Below are positions 1 through 5,059 of a stretch of DNA of 5,378 nucleotides, piece after piece (position 1 is the first letter of the stretch; each line of letters starts with the position of its first letter). A program made the translations under genes and the position numbers. A model generated the notes under the pieces. That model did no database searches. It was not told where the DNA came from and saw nothing but the letters and a program-made list of their open reading frames with translations. Location: NCBI GenBank assembly GCA_900556515.1, contig USPH01000107.1:1-5378 (forward strand), in the 5' to 3' direction. This DNA is from an uncultured Collinsella sp. (GTDB taxonomy: Bacteria; Actinomycetota; Coriobacteriia; Coriobacteriales; Coriobacteriaceae).

Positions 1-66
1 AAAAGCGCAAGGACGGTGTAAGGCAAATCGATGGCAGCCAAAGGCGGCTCTTGAGACTATACGGTC

Positions 67-75
67 AGGAGGTGA
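67..75 (+). promoter_or_regulatory. Strong ribosome binding site for the small membrane protein
   Basis: AGGAGGTGA is a near-ideal Shine-Dalgarno sequence, 5 bases before the ATG at 81. It decides the start of the small gene, because the same frame is open back to the window edge and offers a TTG at 51 without a comparable site. Confidence 0.75.
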
Positions 76-80
76 TTGCC

Positions 81-254
81 ATGAAGGCAACGAATGAGTA
101 CATGGATGGACGTCGACTGGGATACAGCCCGTACGACGTCGCACCGGAGCAGTCCGGGGCGGGCATGAGCGCAGTCGAGATGGTGCTCTCCCTGTTCATC
201 ATGGCCGCGCTGTCGATCGGCATGATCTGGCTCCTGTCGACGTGCAAGCACTGA
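81..254 (+). CDS. Small single-pass membrane protein of unknown function (57 aa)
   Basis: I do not recognise this protein. Residues 1-30 are polar (two Arg and a Lys, three Tyr, no clear domain). Residues about 31-52 form one hydrophobic segment (AVEMVLSLFIMAALSIGMIW), and the protein ends a few residues later with Cys-Lys-His. It has no clear signal-peptidase site, so a membrane-anchored small protein is more likely than a secreted one. The ATG at 81 is chosen because of the excellent Shine-Dalgarno site at 67-75. However, the frame is open upstream to the window edge, so a longer protein cannot be fully excluded. It lies 62 bases before the ATPase gene on the same strand with no visible terminator between, so co-transcription with the ABC transporter is plausible. 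An accessory or regulatory role for that transporter is only a guess. Confidence 0.6.
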   Translation: MKATNEYMDGRRLGYSPYDVAPEQSGAGMSAVEMVLSLFIMAALSIGMIWLLSTCKH

Positions 255-316
255 TCGCGCGTCGTTGGATTTCGGCATACTGCAATAGGGACACCTTGAA
301 GAGAAACGAGACGAAC

Positions 317-1222
317 ATGAACGAAGCATCCCCGATCAACCCCATGGTCGCCGCGAGCGGCCGCCAGGTGGCGGGCGCCCATGCGCGCTCCGCGTCCGAT
401 GTGCCCGCGACCGGTCCGGTCCGCACGGGCGGCGCGGCGGTCGGCAGCGCCATCGGCACGCCCGTCCTGGAGGTCGTGCACCTCGAGAAGGTCTACGGCG
501 CACGCGGCAACGTGACGCGCGCCCTGAAGGACGTGTCCTTTACCGTGGGCAAAGGCGAGTTCGTGGGCATCATGGGCGCGTCGGGTTCCGGCAAGTCGAC
601 GCTGCTCAACTGCGTCTCCACGATCGACTCCGCCACGAGCGGAAGCGTGGTCGTGAACGGTGCGGACGTCACGCGCATGAAGGCCGCCAAGCTCGCGAAG
701 TTCCGCCGCGAGCAGCTGGGCTTCATCTTCCAGGATTCCAACCTGCTGGACACGCTCACGGCCCGCGAGAACATCGCCCTGCCGCTCACCATCGCCCGCA
801 CAAACTCGGTAGAGATCTCAACCCGCGTGCAGGATGTGGCAGCGCGCCTCTCCATCAGTCAGGTGCTCGACAAGTATCCCTACCAGATGTCCGGCGGTCA
901 GCAGCAGCGCGTTGCCGCGGCTCGCGCGCTCGTAACCGATCCCACCATGATCATGGCCGACGAGCCCACCGGCGCCCTCGATTCCAAGAGCGCCCGTCTG
1001 CTGCTCGAGAGCCTGGAGGCCCTCAATCGCCGCCTGCGCGCCACCGTGCTCATGGTCACGCACGACAGCTTTGCCGCCAGCTACACGAGCCGTGTGCTGT
1101 TCATTCGCGACGGCAAGATCTTCACCGAGCTGCGCCGCGGCGACACCGACCGCCGAGAGTTCTTCGACCGCATTATGGAGGTCGTTGCCATGATGGGCGG
1201 TGAGGGCTCCGATGCTCTGTAA
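317..1222 (+). CDS. ABC transporter ATP-binding protein, BceA/MacB-type (301 aa)
   Basis: This is the cytoplasmic ATPase that powers the FtsX-type permease encoded next. The motif set is complete: A-loop Tyr60 (EKVYG), Walker A GASGSGKST at 87-95, Q-loop Gln139 (FIFQD), signature MSGGQQQR at 191-198, Walker B MIMADE at 211-216, D-loop GALD at 219-222 and H-loop His249. The LSGGQ-like MSGGQQQRVAAARAL and DEPTGALD wording is typical of the MacB/LolD/BceA group, which pairs with FtsX-fold permeases. BceA-type ATPases are usually about 220-255 residues. This one is longer mainly because of about 48 N-terminal residues rich in Ala, Gly, Ser and Pro that look disordered. The ATG at 317 was preferred over an in-frame GTG at 242, which has no ribosome site and overlaps the small gene. 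The site before 317 is itself weak (GAAGAG, 13-14 bases away), so ATG 344 is an alternative. The gene overlaps the permease start by 11 bases, indicating translational coupling. Confidence 0.92.
   Translation: MNEASPINPMVAASGRQVAGAHARSASDVPATGPVRTGGAAVGSAIGTPVLEVVHLEKVYGARGNVTRALKDVSFTVGKGEFVGIMGASGSGKSTLLNCVSTIDSATSGSVVVNGADVTRMKAAKLAKFRREQLGFIFQDSNLLDTLTARENIALPLTIARTNSVEISTRVQDVAARLSISQVLDKYPYQMSGGQQQRVAAARALVTDPTMIMADEPTGALDSKSARLLLESLEALNRRLRATVLMVTHDSFAASYTSRVLFIRDGKIFTELRRGDTDRREFFDRIMEVVAMMGGEGSDAL
1199..1206 (+). promoter_or_regulatory. Ribosome binding site of the permease, inside the ATPase gene
   Basis: GGTGAGGG lies 5 bases before the ATG at 1212, within the last codons of the ATPase gene. 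It supports ATG 1212 over the GTG at 1200, which would make the site part of the coding sequence. Confidence 0.55.
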
Positions 1223-3434
1223 ACTCGCTTGGGGTAACGTCCGCCGCGCCGGCCGCGACTACCTCGTCTACCTTTTGACGCTCACCCTGGGCGTCACGGT
1301 CTTCTATGCTTTTAACACCATCTCGATGCAGGTCGACATCGCCGGAATCGATGAAGAGGGCTTGGCGCAGGTTATGGGCAGCATGCTCGGCGACCTGACG
1401 TACTTTTTGGCCGGTGTCATGGCCTTTTTGATGGTGTACGCCAATAACTTCATCATGAAACGCCGCAAGAAGGAGTTTGGCCTGTACCAGGTGCTCGGCA
1501 TGGGGCGCGGGCGCGTCGCCACGATCATGGCGCTCGAGACCGTGATAGTATCGGTCGTGGCCTTTGTCGCCGGCATTGTGCTGGGTATGGGACTCTCCCA
1601 GCTCATGACGTTCTTTACGGCCTCGCTCTTTAAGACACAGATTGCCAATTTCCACTTCTTTTTCTCGGTGCATGCGTTCAATCTGACCCTTGCCTGCATG
1701 CTCGTAATGTTTGTGCTCACGCTACTGCTGAACCTTCGCGCCGTGCGTCGCACTAAGCTCATTGAGCTCATGGGTGCCGAGCGTCGCAACGAGAGCATCA
1801 AGACACGCAACCCCTGGATCGCGATTGCCATCTTTGCCGTGGGCGTGGTGCTGGTGGGTGTGGCCTATTACCGTCTGCTACGCGATGGGTTCCCGCTAAC
1901 CGCGACGGACAGCAAGCTGCAAGAGGCCATGAGCCAGTTTGGCATTACGACCGCTATGGTTACCGTGGGCACCTTTGCGCTGTTCTGGGGACTCTCGGGC
2001 ATGCTTATCAAGCTGCTGCAGAGCTTGCGCAGCGTGTATTGGCGCGGCCTCAATATGTTTACCGTGCGTCAGCTTTCGTCCAAGGTCAATACGGTGTGCT
2101 TTTCGATGGGCGTCATCGCGATGATTCTGTTCCTCGCCATCACCTCGGTGACCTGCGGTATGTCGATCGCCAACGTGATGAATGAGAATCTGGAGCGCTA
2201 TACGCCGGCCGATATGTCGCAGACGTATATCTATTACACGCCCGAAACGCTCGACTACTACAAGGAGTACGTCAATCCGTCTGAGGCCGATCGCATGGTG
2301 CTGGCCGATAGTGCGGTCGATTTGTACTCCGCATGGCACGGCGATCCATGGCACGGCGATCGCAAGGGCAAGTCGGCGGACAACAACGACGAGACCGGCA
2401 AGAAGGTCAGTATCGCCGATGTTGCCGGTGAGCATGTGCAGATCGATTCGTATCTGAGTTACCCGCTTGGCGGCTCGGATCCTTCGGTGACTCCAAGTGA
2501 GATGTGCAAGACCATGGGCGAAAAGCTTCCCAGGGCGTTCGGGGGTAGCAATGCCGATACGATGGGCCTGTTTGTGACGCCGGCGAGCCAGTACAACAAA
2601 CTGCGCCAGATGATGGGCGAGGAGCCGGTGAGCATTGGCCTCGACCAGTACTTGCTTACGTGTGATATGGGCGGTGATCTGGGCGACCTGTACACCAAAT
2701 ACATGGCCGGCGGCCATACCCTCACCTTGGGCGGGCATGAGCTCAAGCCCGCAACCGATAAGTCGGACAAGGACACGGCGGCCATCGCCAACTCGGCGAT
2801 GAGCAGTAATCCGGGTACCGTCGTCGTTGCCGACGAGCTGTTGTCCCAACTTAATCTGCAGCCGTATTCCAGTAGCCTGCTCGTTAACTACAAACAGGGG
2901 ATGGATGCGACCGAGGCAGACGAGAGCATTAAATATACGGTGCTCGACAATCTGCTCGTTGACGGCAAGGAGCCGGGGTCGTGGGGAATCTTCATCACAC
3001 GCTCCGAGATGTACACGCAGGCAGCGCAAATGAACGGCATGATTAGCTATCTGGCTATCTACATTGGCTTTGTTCTGGTCGTTGCGTGCGCGGCGATACT
3101 GTCGATCCAGCAGCTCTCCAATGTGGCCGACGGCAGCCGCAACTATCGTGTGCTGGCACAGATCGGCTGTGACGACCGCCAGATTCGCCATTCGGTGATG
3201 GCGCAGCAAGCGGTATTCTTCCTGTTCCCGCTGGCAGTGGGGCTGGCTCACTCCTTTGTGGCGCTCAAGGTGATCATCGAGCTGGTGAGCACGTTCGGCA
3301 ACATGAGCATAGGCGGCACCGTGGGCCTCACCTGCGCGATCTTCCTGGCAGCCTATGGTGGTTACTTCCTGGTAACGTACCTCATGAGCACCGGCATGGT
3401 ACAAGCCGCCATCGCCACCCGCTACAGCGAGTAA
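1212..3434 (+). CDS. ABC transporter permease, BceB-like FtsX family (740 aa)
   Basis: Membrane subunit of the transporter driven by the preceding ATPase. Ten hydrophobic segments can be read: about 18-37, 61-80, 103-127, 155-174, 202-220, 243-265, 295-316, 609-632, 662-685 and 700-722. Between segments 7 and 8 lies a polar region of about 290 residues (317-608), expected outside the cell. This 10-segment plan with one large domain between segments 7 and 8 is the BceB signature, unlike the 4-segment MacB or LolC/E plan. Basic stretches after segment 2 (KRRKKEFGLYQVLGMGRGRV, 83-102) and after segment 8 (about 638-662, NYRVLAQIGCDDRQIRH) match the two FtsX-fold regions that contact the ATPase. 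BceB of Bacillus subtilis is about 646 residues, so this protein is longer, mainly in the external domain. BceAB-type systems act on cell-wall-active peptides such as bacitracin and lantibiotics, often partnered by a BceRS two-component system; none is visible here. Substrate unknown. The start has a good ribosome site and an 11-base overlap with the ATPase gene. Confidence 0.9.
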   Translation: MLCKLAWGNVRRAGRDYLVYLLTLTLGVTVFYAFNTISMQVDIAGIDEEGLAQVMGSMLGDLTYFLAGVMAFLMVYANNFIMKRRKKEFGLYQVLGMGRGRVATIMALETVIVSVVAFVAGIVLGMGLSQLMTFFTASLFKTQIANFHFFFSVHAFNLTLACMLVMFVLTLLLNLRAVRRTKLIELMGAERRNESIKTRNPWIAIAIFAVGVVLVGVAYYRLLRDGFPLTATDSKLQEAMSQFGITTAMVTVGTFALFWGLSGMLIKLLQSLRSVYWRGLNMFTVRQLSSKVNTVCFSMGVIAMILFLAITSVTCGMSIANVMNENLERYTPADMSQTYIYYTPETLDYYKEYVNPSEADRMVLADSAVDLYSAWHGDPWHGDRKGKSADNNDETGKKVSIADVAGEHVQIDSYLSYPLGGSDPSVTPSEMCKTMGEKLPRAFGGSNADTMGLFVTPASQYNKLRQMMGEEPVSIGLDQYLLTCDMGGDLGDLYTKYMAGGHTLTLGGHELKPATDKSDKDTAAIANSAMSSNPGTVVVADELLSQLNLQPYSSSLLVNYKQGMDATEADESIKYTVLDNLLVDGKEPGSWGIFITRSEMYTQAAQMNGMISYLAIYIGFVLVVACAAILSIQQLSNVADGSRNYRVLAQIGCDDRQIRHSVMAQQAVFFLFPLAVGLAHSFVALKVIIELVSTFGNMSIGGTVGLTCAIFLAAYGGYFLVTYLMSTGMVQAAIATRYSE
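2332..2361 (+). repeat. Perfect 15-bp tandem duplication in the permease external domain
   Basis: CATGGCACGGCGATC occurs twice in direct tandem (2332-2346 and 2347-2361). It is five codons long, so the reading frame is kept and the protein reads WHGDP then WHGDR (residues 375-384). It lies in the extracellular domain, next to a low-complexity charged stretch (DRKGKSADNNDETGKK). Confidence 0.85.
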
Positions 3435-3470
3435 CAAGCGGGCAAAACCGTCGCAAAATCAGAGCGAATA

Positions 3471-3512
3471 ACCGCCGCGAAGGGAGTCCAGCTCCCTTCG
3501 CGGCGGTATTTT
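3471..3512 (+). terminator. Intrinsic terminator of the ABC transporter operon
   Basis: A perfect 16-bp GC-rich stem, ACCGCCGCGAAGGGAG (3471-3486) with CTCCCTTCGCGGCGGT (3492-3507), encloses a 5-base loop TCCAG. It is followed by ATTTT, then G. It starts 36 bases after the permease stop codon. The T-tract is short, but the stem is very stable. Confidence 0.85.
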
Positions 3513-3523
3513 GCGTATCTAAA

Positions 3524-3536
3524 GCATCTCAGATGC
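3524..3536. repeat. Small palindrome abutting the long hairpin element
   Basis: GCATCTCAGATGC is a perfect palindrome around a central C (arms GCATCT and AGATGC). Its last base is the first base of the left arm of the long inverted repeat at 3536-3656, so it may be part of the same element or a small protein-binding dyad. It contains no recognisable promoter. Confidence 0.4.
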
Positions 3537-3656
3537 AAGTGAGTAGGCTTTTTTGGATCTGCCGAGCACATCGCGGCAAGTGCTCAATAAAATCGCAGGT
3601 CAGGGCTGTGGCGTTTTGAGGTGTGCTCGGCATCCCGCCAAAAGCCTACTCACTTG
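3536..3656. repeat. Long imperfect hairpin element, ~121 bp, unidentified
   Basis: The outer arms are a perfect 13-bp inverted repeat, CAAGTGAGTAGGC (3536-3548) with GCCTACTCACTTG (3644-3656). Pairing continues through a T-tract (3549-3554) against AAAA (3640-3643) and GG against CC. It resumes with a second perfect 10-bp block, GCCGAGCACA (3561-3570) with TGTGCTCGGC (3622-3631). Further in, CTCAATAAAATCGC (3583-3596) loosely matches GCGTTTTGAG (3611-3620). No credible protein is encoded. The organisation fits a folded mobile repeat of the REP/BIME or MITE type, a structured small RNA, or the remains of an insertion between two terminators. I cannot assign it to a known family. Confidence 0.6.
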
Positions 3657-3669
3657 GTTTTACTGCTAG

Positions 3670-3711
3670 AAAACCGCCGCGAGGGAAAGTAGCTCCCTCG
3701 CGGCGGTTTTT
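3670..3711. terminator. Bidirectional intrinsic terminator between convergent genes
   Basis: A perfect 17-bp stem, AAAACCGCCGCGAGGGA (3670-3686) with TCCCTCGCGGCGGTTTT (3694-3710), encloses a 7-base loop AAGTAGC. Five T residues follow on the + strand (3707-3711). The A-run on the left gives a T-run for minus-strand transcripts. It can therefore stop read-through from the ABC operon and back up the terminator of the minus-strand regulator. Its stem is almost the same as that of the terminator at 3471. Confidence 0.85.
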
Positions 3712-3726
3712 GGCGTTTGCCCAGAT

Positions 3727-3765
3727 AAAACCTGCCAAAATAAACCTGTCCCTTTTTGGCAGGTT
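3727..3765 (-). terminator. Intrinsic terminator of the LuxR-type regulator gene, overlapping its stop codon
   Basis: A 12-bp stem is formed by AACCTGCCAAAA (3729-3740) with TTTTGGCAGGTT (3754-3765), with a 13-base loop. Read on the minus strand it ends in TTTT then A (complement of 3727-3730 and on), the layout of an intrinsic terminator. The first stem bases belong to the TAA stop codon of the regulator (3764-3766). The loop contains AAACCTGTCCC, which resembles a widely repeated intergenic motif. Confidence 0.65.
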
Positions 3766-4729
3766 ATCGCTTCCAAAAGTGGAGGATGAGCGTCATGCGG
3801 TTTTGCTGTTCGGTTTTGGCCAGGATGTTGTGGATGTGGGTCTTGACGGTGCCCACGGCAAGGAATAGCTCGTCAGCGATCTCTTGGTTCGATTTGCCCA
3901 GTACGACCAGACGCATAACTTCGGTCTCACGGTTGGAGAGCTTGTAGGCGTTGCGATAGAAGGGCATCTGCTCTTCGATGTGTCGATCAAGATCGCTGAC
4001 GTTCTTTTCCTCGGGCGCCTCCTGCATGCGGATTGAAAGCACGTGGTAGGAGTAGATGATCAGCAGAATCGCAAAGTAGCAGGCAAAGACGTTTTCGCTA
4101 AAGTTGCGCTCGGACAGATATAGTTGCAGCCAAGAGGGCGCCAGACTCATGGGGACAATCAGAATGTTGTAGAAATCCTCGGCAACGATGCAACCGACCA
4201 GAATAGCGCCGATAATCAGGTGCTTTCGTTGGTTGTTAACGCGTGCCTTCAGCTCGACTTGCGTGCTCTTGCGTGCCGTCCAAAAGATATATAGCCCCAC
4301 GAAAACAAGGAATACCTGACGCATCGTGTAGTAGAGCCATTGATGAATGGGGCCGTAGGGGACAGCGACGATAATCAGCAGCTCGCTCAGCAAGAACGTT
4401 GCGACGGGAATGACAAACTGCTTTTTTGAATGCTTGTCGAGCAAATCCATGGCAATGAGCCAAATAAAAGCCTGCGAAGCGGTCGCCACAAAGGTCCGCA
4501 ACACAGGCATGGTAATTGAGTAATAGTCGCTGGCTGGAAAACTCTGGTTTTGCAGCGTGTATTCAAAAAAGAAAATCTCGGTCATCTCGATGGCATAGCA
4601 GATAAATACGCCGCTGCCATAGATAAAGAAGCGTCGACGAGACGAGGCATAGGCGGCAAGCGAGAGCACCGTCGTCACAATACAGATCACGAGTATCGCT
4701 AGGGTATAGAAGAACATCAGGGTGTTCAT
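3764..4729 (-). CDS. Membrane-bound LuxR-family transcriptional regulator (7 TM + HTH, 321 aa)
   Basis: A one-component regulator that should sense a signal in or across the membrane and bind DNA from the cytoplasmic face. Seven hydrophobic segments can be read at about 5-27, 34-54, 74-95, 106-123, 133-151, 171-191 and 212-233. After a charged linker (234-258) comes a complete LuxR/GerE helix-turn-helix at about 262-316, with RETEV (267-271), the GKSNQEIADEL turn (278-288) and VGTVKTHIHNILAK (292-305). The helices follow the family consensus, although the usual Ser before the recognition helix is replaced (LFLAVGTVKTH). There is no receiver or PAS domain. The start at 4729 is preceded on its strand by GGTGA with only 3 bases of spacing, a weak site. 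The gene is divergent from a putative putrescine carbamoyltransferase gene, so control of that gene, as AguR does in enterococci and Streptococcus mutans, is a reasonable inference. Such proteins are very numerous in Coriobacteriia, so the ligand cannot be read from the sequence. Confidence 0.88.
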   Translation of the reverse strand: MNTLMFFYTLAILVICIVTTVLSLAAYASSRRRFFIYGSGVFICYAIEMTEIFFFEYTLQNQSFPASDYYSITMPVLRTFVATASQAFIWLIAMDLLDKHSKKQFVIPVATFLLSELLIIVAVPYGPIHQWLYYTMRQVFLVFVGLYIFWTARKSTQVELKARVNNQRKHLIIGAILVGCIVAEDFYNILIVPMSLAPSWLQLYLSERNFSENVFACYFAILLIIYSYHVLSIRMQEAPEEKNVSDLDRHIEEQMPFYRNAYKLSNRETEVMRLVVLGKSNQEIADELFLAVGTVKTHIHNILAKTEQQNRMTLILHFWKR

Positions 4730-4768
4730 CTGTCACCGTCCCATCTCATTTATTCTATGGCCGAGCTC

Positions 4769-4798
4769 TGTATACCTTGTGGGATATAGACGTCTCAA
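4769..4798 (-). promoter_or_regulatory. Candidate sigma-70-type promoter of the LuxR-type regulator
   Basis: Read on the minus strand, TTGAGA (4793-4798, 5 of 6 to the -35 consensus) and TATACA (4769-4774, 4 of 6 to the -10 consensus) are separated by 18 bases. A start about 7 bases downstream would give a leader of roughly 33 bases before the ATG at 4729. A second -10-like TAGAAT lies nearer the gene (about 4752-4757) but lacks a good -35. Confidence 0.4.
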
Positions 4799-4870
4799 CC
4801 CTTCGTTTCATTGCGGATTAGGCGCCGAGATACAGCATAGCCGTATACCGTTCGCGGTTCTAGATGGTAA

Positions 4871-4919
4871 ACCCCCTGTAAACTCTTGACCTGCGGGTTT
4901 ATATTGGTTTAGAGGGGGT
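4871..4919. promoter_or_regulatory. Widely spaced inverted repeat, candidate operator/promoter region of the carbamoyltransferase gene
   Basis: ACCCCCTGTAAAC (4871-4883) and GTTTAGAGGGGGT (4907-4919) are inverted copies with one mismatch in 13 positions. Their centres are 36 bp apart. The 23-base spacer holds TTGAC (4886-4890) and a -10-like TATATT (4900-4905). The -10-like element has only a poor -35 at 17 bp (TGTAAA, 4877-4882), and that lies inside the left arm, as expected for an activator-dependent promoter. The neighbouring LuxR-type regulator is the obvious candidate binder, but this is inference. The arms could also pair in RNA if transcription began upstream. Confidence 0.45.
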
Positions 4920-4983
4920 GTAACTCCATGAACGGTCTTTAATCCCGAATAAACTAGGTAAAAATTGCATACGGGTGAATGAT

Positions 4984-5041
4984 GGTCTTGTCAACACGAG
5001 GCGTGATGTTCGAGCGCCTCATAGTAATAGTCGGCAAGACC
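4984..5041 (+). promoter_or_regulatory. Nested hairpin in the carbamoyltransferase leader
   Basis: The outer stem is GGTCTTGTC (4984-4992) with GGCAAGACC (5033-5041), 9 pairs with one G-U. The inner stem is GAGGCG (4998-5003) with CGCCTC (5015-5020), a perfect 6 bp around an 11-base loop. The structure ends 5 bases before the Shine-Dalgarno AAAGGA, so it leaves that site free. No T-run follows, so it is not a terminator in this form. It may stabilise the mRNA or tune translation. It matches no riboswitch class I can recognise. Confidence 0.45.
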
Positions 5042-5046
5042 GGCGG

Positions 5047-5052
5047 AAAGGA
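5047..5052 (+). promoter_or_regulatory. Ribosome binding site of the carbamoyltransferase gene
   Basis: AAAGGA lies 7 bases before the ATG at 5060. It supports that start over an in-frame ATG at 4982, which would add 26 residues with no family resemblance and would read through the leader hairpin. Confidence 0.65.
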
Positions 5053-5059
5053 AATCGAC

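Noticed and set aside
1..21. Possible 3' end of an upstream gene (frame 1 reads KSARTV then TAA)
   Set aside because: Only six codons are visible and the other two forward frames are open through the same bases, so there is no way to tell which, if any, is coding.
242..316. 25-residue upstream extension of the ATPase from GTG 242
   Set aside because: No ribosome site before it, overlap with the small gene, and a sequence (MQALIARRWISAYCNRD...) unlike an ABC ATPase start.
1896..3437. 513-codon open frame on the minus strand inside the permease gene
   Set aside because: It is the antisense shadow of a GC-rich gene. Its composition is dominated by His, Arg and Gln with no recognisable domain, while the opposite strand has a clear BceB-like protein.
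3435..3763. CRISPR array or tRNA in the symmetric intergenic region
   Set aside because: The repeats are inverted and only two-fold, not direct and regularly spaced, and no cloverleaf with a T-loop GTTCRANNC sequence can be drawn.
3623..3868. 81-codon + strand frame across the hairpin and terminators
   Set aside because: It runs through an inverted repeat arm, two terminators and the 3' end of the minus-strand regulator gene, and has no ribosome site or protein-like features.
4847..4858. ACCG-TTCG-CGGT mini hairpin in the divergent spacer
   Set aside because: Only four base pairs; the TTCG loop is stabilising in RNA, but there is no T-run or other context to give it a role.
4943..4983. ArgR-type box upstream of the carbamoyltransferase
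   Set aside because: The AT-rich stretch with TGAAT-like half-sites does not form the TNTGAAT...ATTCANA palindrome expected for ArgR.
4982..5059. Upstream in-frame ATG for ptcA adding 26 residues
   Set aside because: The added residues match nothing at the N-terminus of the family, pass through a structured leader, and the ATG lacks a good ribosome site, unlike ATG 5060.
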